Assembly (NCBI RefSeq): GCF_024868665.1
Contig: NC_079891.1
Span: 34,661,060-34,725,059, forward strand
From: Triplophysa rosa
Lineage: Eukaryota > Chordata > Actinopteri > Cypriniformes > Nemacheilidae
Length of the DNA stretch: 64,000 nucleotides
Direction: 5' to 3'
A model generated the notes under the pieces. The model made no database searches, was not told where the DNA came from, and saw nothing but the letters and a program-made list of their open reading frames with translations. How positions within the stretch are numbered: the first letter of the stretch is position 1; each line of letters starts with the position of its first letter. The position numbers were made by a program, and so were the translations under genes. Shown here piece by piece: positions 46,796-58,700 of the stretch.

Positions 46796-49074
46796 CATAA
46801 AAACCAAGTCACACACACAGTTGGTGGACAATCAATGACAATGTCTTGTAATAGTTGTTCATAAGTTTCTTGTTTGTCCCGAGCCAATAAAATGTACGAT
46901 GCACATCCACACTGAATGCTCTCCTGATGCTCAAGAGAGCAACACCAGACATTAAAATGTGTAAATTGTTATTAAATTGTTGTAATGTAAATCGTTATTA
47001 TTTGGTCTTCTGAGGAAACATGTATATATTTTATAGCTTCTGAAAGGAATTGCTAAAAAATAAAACATTTAAATAAAGATACAATTTGCATCATTCCCCT
47101 GTACAAATTACAGTGTTGCCTTCTTGAGCATCAGTGAATGTTTGTATATCTAACATAGTTGTGTATGGGCTTCTCAATTCTCCTTAGTGTGAAAAGGTGT
47201 CTGTAAACGTTTGACCACAAGTGTGTGTGTGTTATGTTTGTATGTGTGACTTGTGTAAATTGCCTTATAGCTGGAATTGGAACTTTGGCCACAAGGCAAT
47301 GGCAGAGCAACCACAAAGTATTTCTTTTTATTCTTGCCACCCCGGGTTGCCATCAGACAAGCCCTTGAGATTAAACTCATGAATACAAGGTGTGCTTTTC
47401 ATTTTGACAGGTGTCATTATGATGAAAACGATTTGTCATACAATCATTTAGCACTGTAATACTGTAATTGTTTTGAACGTGGGGAGCAAAGATCCGGATG
47501 CTCGTCAGTGAAGTGAGTGCAGCATTAAGCGCATTATTCAGCGTCCGCAATGCGCATGAGTGAGTCTGTTCCACGATGCATTGGAGACTTTTATACGGGG
47601 ATAGTTTTGTGCAATAAAAAGAGATTTTTTAAGTATCTGTACTTTATGAGACTATTGTAAAGCATTATATCATATATCATACTCCAGTACAATTTATAAA
47701 TATGTTTGTATTTGTTTTTTACCTTTAATACAGTACTTCATTACAAATCCTACTTTTCTACTTTTAAAAGTAAAAATACTTAAGTAAAAGAAAGAGGTAG
47801 ATTTTAATGTACTCAAGGATTAAAAGGTTAAAAACAACATTTATTTATGAAATGTAGTGGAGTAAAAAGTATGATGCGCTATAGGGAAGTATTTTTTGTC
47901 CAAAGTAAAAACACTCTGATAAAGTACAGATGTTTTAAAATGTACTTGAAAGTAAAAATGCTTAAGTACTATCCACCTCTGGCAATAAAAGATAAAATAT
48001 ATGCAATTCTACGCTGATCAAGAAAAACAGTGCTAGTATTGGATCAGGATCGGTATCGGCCGATACTCAGAATTCAGGTATTGGAATCGGATCTGCAAAG
48101 GAAAAAGTGGTATCGGTGCATCCCTAGTTTGTATCTGAGTGACATACACTAACACGTGACATACACTAACACGCGACATACACTAGTGCAGCACACACCC
48201 TGCATAATACACCCAACACACACACACTTTATTGTAATAGTTGAAGTGAAGTAAAGTGACATATAGACACGTATGGTATGCCATACTCTGAATTTTTTCA
48301 TTCAACCCATCTTAGTGCACACACACCTGAAGCAGTTAACAACACTCTCACAAGTCTGATGTTACAATAAACGTAAATAAAAAAATGAAAACAATAAAAT
48401 AGTATACGCTTTGTAAATTCACTCCTATTCTTTCATATTACTTATACGTATTATACATATAACTTTTCAGTGCATCCTGGCACAAAACAGCATAACAGGC
48501 CTATATGTATATTTACAGAATTTATTTATTTTGCACAAGCCAATTATCGCTTTTTATATGCATCATTTATTTAATTACACCTTGGCTTGCTGTTATATGT
48601 GTATACAGGACATTTTACTTTACTAATGAGTAATTATGGGTAAAAAATCCCTCAAAACTATAAAAAAGCGTAATATTTTACTTGCTATTTAATGTTTTAA
48701 ATCAAGCACTGCAAAACAACCTGCCCCTGTACCAAAAAATGCAAAAGTACACCGTGTACAAGCATCGACATTCCTGCCATCCATGTAATTGTTTTGTATA
48801 GCCTTGTGACAGTCACGGCACCATTTTAAACCTGTTTGACTTTTATTCGAGGAACACAAACAAAATCCTTAATTATTACAAAAGCACCAAAATCTTGATA
48901 ATATGATAGTATTATAAAAGTAAAAAAAACACTCTTGAACTTGATATAATAATATCAGTATTTATATCAGTAATTATACTAGGGTGAATGGAGTTTTCCG
49001 CACTATTTTGCAAAAATGTACATCTAGACTGAATTTTACTTTGTACAGATATGTTTAAAATCGTGGATATAAAA
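46796..49074. other. Intergenic, hAT-like end fragments, no supported gene
   Basis: The block at 47710-47985 (AAAAATACTTAAGTAAAAG to GTACTATCCACCTCTGGC) and the segment 48040-48127 (GGATCGGTATCGGCCGATAC to GCATCCCTAG) look like hAT-type MITE pieces. The rest is AT-rich. Confidence 0.4.
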
Positions 49075-49745
49075 TGTCATACTCCCCAGGCCACTAACAT
49101 TTGAATCAATCTGGAATGAGTTCCTCTCATTAAACATTCTATACATAAACAAACCCTCTTACTCCTTTTTATAACAAATGTTTTCCATGCATTCTAATCC
49201 CCAGTAAATATTCGAATCTAAAGGACTAGTACTAAAGGAATAGTATTTGTAAAATATATACTATAGTATATAGTATTGTTTGCATTCAAAAAAATGATGC
49301 GGGCCACCGGGTTATTAAATAGAAAACCTAAGAGGAACTTTGACATTGTAGCATCAGTGTAGCTGCAGTAACAAAATATAACCGCCAGGAGTGCTGCAGG
49401 ACCTAACTAGTCAAACATAGACATAAAACATTACTTAAACAAAGCATTAATATGGCAAGCTTAAACATGAAATCTTTTGGTGAGACCTTTTTGTCCTTCA
49501 TCTGTTTTTATATATTTTTAGCAGATAAGTTTTGAGATAAAAACTTAGTAAACATTTGTGTGCATTTCCCAAAACAAAGTCCTCTAATTGACATTGAATC
49601 TGATAACACAGTGTTTGTCTCCCACTGGTGGTGAAAATTTCTCCTACACCTCCGCGCTCATGTCTTGACTGAAACAGCACATAGCCAACATCTTAAGAGT
49701 TTGATTTCTACATGTATTAGTTACTCACTTTCTAGTCTGTTTATT
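49075..49745 (+). repeat. Segmental repeat R, copy 2
   Basis: Paralogue of 21570-22240: 'CAGGCCACTAACAT', 'GTAGCATCAGTGTAGCTGCA', 'AAATATAACCGCCAGGAGTG', 'GTCTCCCACTGGTGGTGAAA' and 'TTACTCACTTTCTAG' occur in the same order and spacing. Non-coding, about 3 kb upstream of gusb. Confidence 0.6.
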
Positions 49746-49879
49746 TTGTAGCTTATAGGTGCATTACCGCCACCTTCTGAACTGGAGTATGGTTCCAATT
49801 ATTGGCAATTACGTCAGTCATTCTTAATATATAAACGAAAAAAAAGACAAAACAAAAAAAACAATTAATAATAATATTT

Positions 49880-50337
49880 TTACACTCTAATGTAAATTAG
49901 TGCTTCTTTTAATTCCCTCCTTTCTTTTTCATATCCTTTACATTCTATTAACACATGTTCTACAGATTCTTGTTGACTACACTTTTGACATATTCCATTT
50001 GGGTGTTTATTTATTAAAGAAAGTGTGTTATTGAGTCCTGTGTGTCCTATTCTCAGACGCGAGAGCACTACTTCTTCCCTTCGATTTTTCCCCATGAAAT
50101 TTCCAATAGCAATATACTTAATATATATAAATGTCTTCCTGTACTGTTTGTATCCCAATAATTCTGCCATATTTTTTTAGAATATTCTTTTATAATTGTT
50201 TTTGGCTCACCTTTACTTAATAAAACTTTCATTTCTATTATTTGTGACTTATTGGATTCTTTGGCTATTTGATCTACTACTTCATTATTCTTCACCCTAC
50301 ATGTGCAGGAACATAATATATTAACTAGACGCCTCAT
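49880..50337 (-). pseudogene. 3' end of an RNase H-containing LINE (I-clade-like), frameshifted
   Basis: Two overlapping minus-strand frames together cover the C-terminus of a LINE ORF2. The first (50337 to 50068) carries NEVVDQIAKESNKSQIIEMK, like the end of an RNase H domain, then STGRHLY. The second (50170 to 49880) carries EEVVLSRLRIGHTGLNNTLS and the zinc-knuckle CQKCSQQESVEHVLIEC. A frameshift between them and the missing RT domain show a 5'-truncated dead copy. The clade call rests on motif style. Confidence 0.7.
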
Positions 50338-51188
50338 TGTCCGCTGGATCGTACGTCAACACAGCCGCCATATTGGTGAGGGCAAAAGCCAACTAAAAAG
50401 ACATACGAGTGAATGGTGGAGCTGCAGTTATCTGGATAAAAACACAACAACGTTTTCATTTCTCAACTAATTTCAATACTTTTCTATTAACGTGGAGTAC
50501 AGAAACGTTTTGGCTCCAGTTAAAGATGGTTAGACTTGAAAATGTATTTATTGTCATACGGAGCTGTTAAAACTCAGGCTTGTCAAGCAATCGTTTAGGC
50601 TTAATAATTGTGTAAACATCACTAATGTGAAATAATTTAAAGTAGATTAAATGCACATGATCAGAACATAGCTCATTCACTTTAAAATCATGGGAAAAAT
50701 CAAAACAATTTGTCTTTACTATATGACTATATAATGTATTGCTATTTCATACTTACAATGCACGGCAGTGTTATTTGTTTTACTATATCACATACATCAT
50801 GTTTTACTGCTGTAACGGGTTAACCGGATAAATAAAAGAACATCTTTTATCTTTTTATCGTCTAAAATTAGCTACTACAGAAAAAGCAAATTCCACAGTG
50901 AAAAACATTCGTTTTTATATAACACGTAAATTAAACCATATTACCTTGGGTGTTTTGTTCGATGATTCAAATAAATCTTAGAAACAATCTCTAGGCTACA
51001 TGTCTGTTTTATTCTCGACTACTGCAACGTGGTTATTTATTCTGTTGCTGGTCTTGTCTACAACATATCAATGAACATGGTGCCATCTAGTGGATTCTCA
51101 CGAATAACAGGCACAAATAATAGATTTCACGTTTCCTTATGACAACCATTAATTTTAACGTAGGTTATAATCGAGACATGAAGCAACT

Positions 51189-52661
51189 ACCCAGCAAACA
51201 CAGAACGTTCCCCTAACGTTAGTTTTTGGTTCCCTTTTGGTTCTTTTTTTTGGGAACCAAAAAATAACGTTCTAAGAACGTTCTTTTCAGGTTTTATTTT
51301 TTGCAACCAGAAAATAACTTTCCCAGAATGTTGCAAACTGGTTTTTGAAAAATAACCAGAAAATAACGTTCCCTGATGGTTATTTTTTGGTAATTTTTTG
51401 CAACCAGAAAATAACGTTCTCTGATGGTTATTTATTGGTTATTTTTTTGCAACCAGAAAATAACCAGAAAACAACGTTCCCTGATGGTTCTTTTTTGGTT
51501 CTTTTTTAATGGTAAAAATAGTCAAAACTGGTAAACGTCAGTGACATGTGCAATACAGAAATTATAAGATCACATTAACACATGTTGTACTGACCAAATG
51601 AAATTAATAAATGTGCCTTTTAATGGCTGAAAATAATAAATTAGTTAAGCTTAATGAAAATGCAATCATATACAGTATATCCATGTGTATATCTTTAGTG
51701 TGGTTGTCTGTTACTGTGAGTGTGTGCCCTCGAGCACGTGCATTCTCCGCTCTGCCGCGCACTCCCGTCATTTAAAAATTAACGGTCATTTTGTTTTACC
51801 TCACCCACTAACACATTAGTTTAGCGGTTTATTAATTTTAATTTTTTATTTTAAACCGTACAGATTTGAGAGTAAACTTATTTTTTCGTGATTTTCGATT
51901 GATTTGACACATCTAAATCAACAGACCGTGATGAAAGGACTGAAACTCAGGGCTTTTGATTGTGTTATCTAAAGACGGAGCCGCGCTATACTTCTGTGGT
52001 GAGACAAGAATATTGTTAGCCTGAAGATAATTAAATGTTTATTCTTCTGTCAATAAAAATCTGCTTTAAATATTGTGTTGAAGTCATTGGTTATTTTATT
52101 TCGATAACTATAATGTCTGATGTTGAGGTAGGCCTACACACAGTGTGGTTTTATTAGAAATGATATCCTGTGCTGTTTAAATCGAAAATTAGGCTACTTC
52201 AGTGATGAAAAAGGAATTATTAGGCTAAAAGAATAATCTAATGCATTGATTTCATCCTCCATATTGTGTTGGATGATGTATTTTACTTATTTTAATTAGA
52301 TTATTTTAATTAGATTAGACAAGCGATGGATAAAAACACAGCATGGATGCATTCATGACTGAGGTGTAGTGAGGCCAAACGGACCCGAGAAAAATATTTT
52401 AGGCTGACGTTCTGGGAAGGTTTGTTTTTGGTTATCTTTACGGAAATTAAACGTTAGTTTCATTGTTTCTATAACGTTAGGGGAGCGTTCCCCTAGTTTT
52501 TGGACCGTTCCCAGAACGTTATGGGAACCAGAAACTAACGTTCTATTTCCGTAAAGAAAACTTTCCTGGAGAACCAAAAACGAACCTTAGAAAATAACGT
52601 TCTGGGAACCAAAAACTAACGTTAGGGGAACGTTCTGGCAACCAAAAATTGTTAGCTGGGT
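51189..52661. mobile_element. Inverted-repeat element ending just before gusb
   Basis: Left ACCCAGCAAACACAGAACGT and right, read on the other strand, ACCCAGCTAACAATTTTTGG open terminal regions that share GAACGTTCCCCTAACG and GTTAGTTTTTGGTTCCC. Near each end the unit AACCAGAAAATAACGTTC or its inverse is repeated several times (51240-51510 and 52400-52640). The middle is AT-rich with no transposase. The right end lies 82 bp before the gusb ATG, so the gusb promoter is squeezed between this element and exon 1. Confidence 0.7.
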
Positions 52662-52743
52662 CATGACGCTCGGTGACGTCACGAGCAGCAGGACGGAAGC
52701 GCGGGGCAGCTGATCTAGCGCTACAGTACAGTGGTTCAGCGTT
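52662..52743 (+). promoter_or_regulatory. gusb: gusb proximal promoter / 5' UTR with CRE
   Basis: The 82 bp between the upstream element and the start codon are GC-rich and contain a perfect palindromic CRE, TGACGTCA, at 52674-52681, followed by GACGGAAG (ETS-type core) and GGGCAGCTGATC. There is no TATA box. CRE plus ETS sites without TATA are typical of housekeeping promoters. The transcription start is not determined. Confidence 0.5.
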
Positions 52744-55700
52744 ATGAGCGCATCGGGATCAAAGCGCGGCGCGATCATCGCGCTGCTGGCCGCGGTGTGC
52801 GGCGTTTGCCAAGCGCTGTTTCCCCGGGAATCTCCCAGCAGAGAAGTGAAAGATGTGAGCGGGCTCTGGAGCTTCAGAGCGGATCTCTCTCCGGACCGCA
52901 ACCGCGGCTTCGAGCACGAGTGGTTCAAGAGTCCACTGGCCGAGGTGACAGTCAACTTTCCCCGTCTGTACACACTGGACTTTTTACTTTTATAGGTTGT
53001 CATTATTATTGCTATTCTGATTGTAAAAGAAAAAATCTGGGAGCAACAAACAAGCATCTGTTTTTGGGGTAACATCTGCAGTGCATGGTCATCTTCAGCA
53101 GAATCAACAGATTAATAAACTTGAATATCGTAAAAAACATATACAAATTTTGTTCAGAGAAGTGTATGGAAACAAAAGACAGGGAGTGTTGTGGTGGATT
53201 TTGTGCAAAATGGATTAAAACGAGAACTTGCGTAATCCACAGTTGTGTAAATCCATGCGTGAAGAAACAACCAAGCTTGTGTTGGTTTATTTAGCTGATC
53301 TCTAAATGTTTTGGCCAAAACGAAAGGTTATCCGATAGCGTTGCATTATACATCTTCTTTTATATGAGTGAATGATTACATAAATCTTGTTAGTTTATAT
53401 TCCTGACTGAGTTTGTGTGTTTGTTTACACTACAGACAGGTCCTGTGATTGACATGCCTGTACCCTCCAGCTACAATGACATCACACAAGATGCCAGAAT
53501 CCGGGATTTTATTGGCTGGGTGTGGTACGAGAGGGAAGAGTGGGTGCCCGACCGCTGGATCCAGGATCAGGGGGCACGGATCGTGCTTCGAGTGGGAAGC
53601 GCACACTATTACGCTGTGCTTGTGCGTAAGACGCTGACCTCTGCTGTCTGCATATGTGTTTCGTGCAGGTTTAAACATAAAGCCAAATTTGACTCTTGAA
53701 GTTTCACAAATGAGTTTCATTATTTGATTTTTATAACTCGGGCCTGTTTTCATGCAGCGTTAAATGTTACGTGAAATATTCTTTTTTTTTTATTCATCTG
53801 TGATAGTCTTCATGAGACTCCTGACACTTTGATCTGTGATGTTTTCATCTGACAGTGGATAAACGGGGTCAAGATGACAGAACACGGGGGCGGTCACCTC
53901 CCCTTCGAGGCCGACATCAGCAGCGTTCTCCGGCAGTCTTCCTCGAACCCGATCCGGATCACCATCGCCGTGAACAACACTTTGACTCTACAGACTCTAC
54001 CACCAGGAAGCATCCAGTACATGACCGACCGTACCAGGTGATGTAGGAAGATCGAACTTGTCTGATGTCACACATTTTTGCAGTGCCTTGAGACATTATC
54101 ACAATTTCTGCAACATCTTTCTCTTACAGATATCCTGCTGGCTACTTTGTTCAAAACACTAATTTTGATTTCTTCAACTACGCTGGAATACACCGATCCG
54201 TCCTGCTTTACACCACACCGCAGGTTTATGTCGATGACATCACCGTGGAGACGTCATTCTCTGATAACGTCGGTAAGTGAATCTAAAACCAACGACTTTA
54301 AGTGAGAGATCATGTTCTGTCTAACCATCCAGTGTGTGTGTTGTAGGGCTGGTCAGTTATAATGTCTCGGTGCTGGGAAGTTTTAAGTCTGCTGTGAAAG
54401 TGACGCTGTCCGCCAAAGACGGACGATGTGTGGCAACAGCCAGCGGGAGCAGAGGAGTTCTCAAAGTCACGGATGTCAATCTCTGGTGGCCGTATCTGAT
54501 GCACGAAAACCCCGCTTATCTGTATTCAATGGAGGTTAGAGAAAAGATTCAACCGTTGTGTAGAAGTTTATGATTGTCTTCATCTACACACGTGGTAGTT
54601 GATGGAGGATATATTGATCATTTATTGGATTTTTTTAAATCTAACATTTTTATTATAGAGTGCCTCAGAGAGGACGTATTTTTGTTTGCAAACCCTGGAA
54701 GCGAGTTATCATTTTAGGACTTCCGGTTCCATCGCCCCAAAGGCTATGGGTTTTTGGTAAATCGCCTGAAATAAGGTCACCTCGAAATATTTTCGAAATA
54801 ATACACGTTTTAATCTATGCCATAAAACACACCAGTTATAACCCGCTTGTGATTGTTTAAACCTTTATTGTGTCTTTGAAACGGCGGTTGCTGAAAGTGA
54901 CTACTTCCTTTGGCGGGGACGTTAGACGTCATCGTGCTTATAAATCTCACAAATAATGCGACATGGGCACAAATCTCTAAAATCATTGTTGGGGATTCAT
55001 TCACGGAGTAATTACTTACCAGGAAACACATTTTTAATAAAGTTTGAGAAAGTTGTCGGAGGTTTGGTGGTGGTCACGTTGATATCGAGCGACCTTAAGT
55101 GTAGTCTGTTTATAGCCTTGTGTTAGCTTTTTACTTCTGCCGATTGTATTTAGGCTTTAAAAATAGCAAATGTTGTGTTTATCTGTAAACATGATCTTGA
55201 TAGACAAAACGTGTAAACATCATGAACATTTATGCATTTGGCAGACGCTTTTATTCAAAGCGACTTACATTTCATTGTACTATAAATTGGTTTCTAAGTA
55301 TGCGCAGTCGCCTAGGATCAAACCCATGACCTTGCCGTTGCAGCGCCATGCTTTGTTAATCACAGAGCCTATTATTTGCAATCTTCTAAAAGTCTGTGGG
55401 AAAAATGCATATAGGCTTTCAGTCGAGGGAACCAGCGCGGCGCCAACTTCCGGATTAGCCTACAAAAATACTTCATCTCTGAGGCACTCCATTAGGAGGA
55501 TTGGGACAGAAATGTTTCATTTTATTCTGATTTAGGTTTCTTTCAAGAATAAAGACATTGGTTGTAAATCAGTTTAGACTATTTCAATATGTTTCGTAGA
55601 GTAGAGTAGAGACTTGACTAGACTAGAGATCTTAATTTGGTAAAATAAAGTACAACAAAATATGAAAAGATATACAATAAAGGAAAACCAGAAAGAGTAA

Positions 55701-58700
55701 TATATGAATAAACCATACACAACAGCAAAAGTATGTTTGCTGTATAAAAAAGAAAACCTGTATGGAATAAAAATATTTAATAATAAAAAAAGTTTAACAA
55801 TTAAAGATTTGAATTACTGCTAGTCGTTTTAAATAAAAGCATCTGCCATAGGTAGAAATGTACAAATTGTACATGAATAATAGGGATGTTACAATATCAT
55901 CAATTTCATGGTAGCGCAATAGCAAAATTGTCTTAGTATTACTGTGATCACATGACTGTATGAAATGACCTTGGGCCTTTAACATAGAGAATGTTAAACA
56001 ATATAATAGATTTTCACCTCTGTCAAGGTCAGCTGGTGCAGTTTTTCTCTTTTATAAGAGGGAGTTTTAAGTCACTTGACCTATCTCATACTGTACCTCA
56101 TGCCTCAAAGCAACAGTTATGATTAGTGGATAAAGAAAAGAGGACAGGACATGACATGGTTCATTTGTACGTCATTGCAATGTTCAATAATTGTGTATTA
56201 AACACTAATGGCACTTTTTTCCAAGTATTCATTTGTCTTTTTAATTATCGTCAATCAGTCATCACACCGAGGCATTATCGTACCGGGAGATTTTTATATC
56301 GTTACATCCCAAATGAAAAAAAAAATAATAATAATACATGAACATTGAGAATTTGGTTCAAATCTCATCACAAGGGTGAGAAATAATCATTTTTAGTCTG
56401 TTTTTACGTGTCTGTCAGCCTGTGGCGTCATTTGTTTTTGTTTTCTGTAGGTTCAGGTTACAGCTGAGGACGGACGGACAGATTTTTACACTCTTTCAGT
56501 GGGGATTCGCACCGTAAAAGTCACCATCACACAGTTTCTTATCAACAACAAGCCGTTTTACTTTCACGGAGTCAATAAACACGAAGACGCAGATGTGAGT
56601 ACCAGCAGAGGGCAGAATAAAGAAAGATTTCACACAAAACTGTTACACTTCTCTTAGCTTGAATCTTACAGGAACAGGTTAAAAATGTTCAAACTCAAAT
56701 GATTCTCTATGCGACACAAGTTCATTATAAAAGTTAACCATGGTGTTGTTATTTATTAAGTCTGTCAAACAGCATAATTATTTTTGACCGATCGAGAAAG
56801 CGTGAGTGTTCATTTACATCAGTTTCCCTGAAGAATCTCTTCAGAAGAAAACGCCTGAACGTTGAAACTCAAATGTTGTCGAGATTTCGAGGAAAGGAAA
56901 GCTGTTGTTTGACTAATGCTGACGTGACAGATTCGGGGGAAAGGGTTTGACTGGCCTCTGCTGGTGAAGGACGTGAATCTGATGAAGTGGTTGGGAGCAA
57001 ACTCGTTCCGCACCAGTCACTACCCATACGCTGAAGAGGTCCTGCAGATGGCCGACCGTCACGGCATCGTGGTTATCGATGAATGTCCTGGAGTCGGTAT
57101 CAAAGACATGTGAGGCATTCGACACACACGCTGTCCGAACAAACACATCATCACCTTGATGTTTTTCACTTCTGGATTCATCTTTTTACCATGTTTACCG
57201 GTGTAAATATATGCCGCATTCATTTTCAAGATAATTTGATTACAACTTTGAATTATTTCAATGTGTGAAGCGAGAATGTTTTCATTTTGAAAGCCGAAGG
57301 CAGGTCAGATTGTCTCGAGACCGATTTGCAAATAATTCTTATGAAAGACGTGATTTGTTCAATCTAATCTGTGATGCTCCGTGTTTGTGGGTTTGTTTCT
57401 TCAGACGCAGTTTCGGGAACGTTTCTCTGGCTCATCACCTGACGGTCATGAAGGAGCTGGTCAGACGTGATAAGAATCATCCCTCTGTGGTCATGTGGTC
57501 TGTGGCCAATGAGCCGGCGGCTGAAATGCAACCCGCTGAATTTTATTTCAAGTGAGACACTGCACACGAATCGTCCGTTAAAGGAAAAGTCAATCCAAAA
57601 ATAAATATGATGTCATCACACCCTCATGTCAATCAAAATCTGTGTACGATTCGTTCCTCAGCAGAACACAAAAGAAGATATTTTGAGAAATGTCTCAGTG
57701 GTCTTGTGCTGGGCAATGGGGTTCAGTGTTGCGTGGTTACCAACATTCTTCAAAATATCTTCTTTTGTGTTCCGCAGAAGCAAGAAAGTCATTTTAACCT
57801 CTGTGTTTTTCTGTAGGGAGCTTGTGTCTTACACTAAATCTTTGGACTCGACTCGACCCGTGACCTACATCACCGACAGCAACTACGCCAGAGATAGAGG
57901 GGTGAAGACGTTTACATCATTTTGTCCAACATTTCACAACCTTGTGCCGTTTGTCTGTTCACTTCAGCTGTTCAAACGTTATGTATCTTTATATATCTTA
58001 CTAGCATGTTGAGCAAGTGAAGGTTTGATATTGAGCTCCCATGCAAATGCAGCACAGCTACATCGTATTTATCTAAAACACTGGGTTCTTTATACCGTAC
58101 AATTGTTTTATACATAGAAGCTCTGTGGCTATTAGATCAATGAGAAACGAGTAAATGCCGTATTTTCTGTCGCAGGCCCCGTACGTGGACGTTATCTGTG
58201 TGAACAGCTACTTCTCGTGGTATCATGACCCCGGTCACACAGAGGTCATCAGCATCCAGCTTAACACTCAGTTTGATAACTGGTATGGAAAATACCAGAA
58301 ACCCATAATACAGAGCGAGTACGGAGCAGACGCCGTGTCTGGCCTGCATAGCGTAAGTCTACATGTATTCTTTTGTACTGCAAGATACACTTTCATGACC
58401 AATTGTTGTTAGCAGCACAAAGGTCATGGGTTTGAGTCTCAGAAAGCACACATACAGATAAATAGATAGATCGATCTACTTTTGGATAAGAGTGCCTGGC
58501 AAATGAATAAATGTGAACGTGGCAATGTTGGTATTTGTTGTTGCGCAGGATCCGCCCATGATGTTTACAGAGGAATATCAGAAAACAGTCCTGCAGAACT
58601 ACCATGACGTGTTCGACCAGAAGAGGAAAGAGTTTGTGATTGGAGAACTCATCTGGAACTTCGCTGACTTCATGACGGCTCAGAGTAAGAAATAAAACGA

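Noticed and set aside
52587..53075. 162-codon frame antisense to gusb exon 1
   Set aside because: Shadow of the GC-rich first exon and the adjoining element. The sense strand gives a clear GUSB N-terminus.
53622..53627. Alternative donor for gusb exon 2 (GTAAGA, 4 bp further on)
   Set aside because: It would shift the frame. The GTGCGT donor at 53622 keeps the AVL-WING junction, which matches the family.
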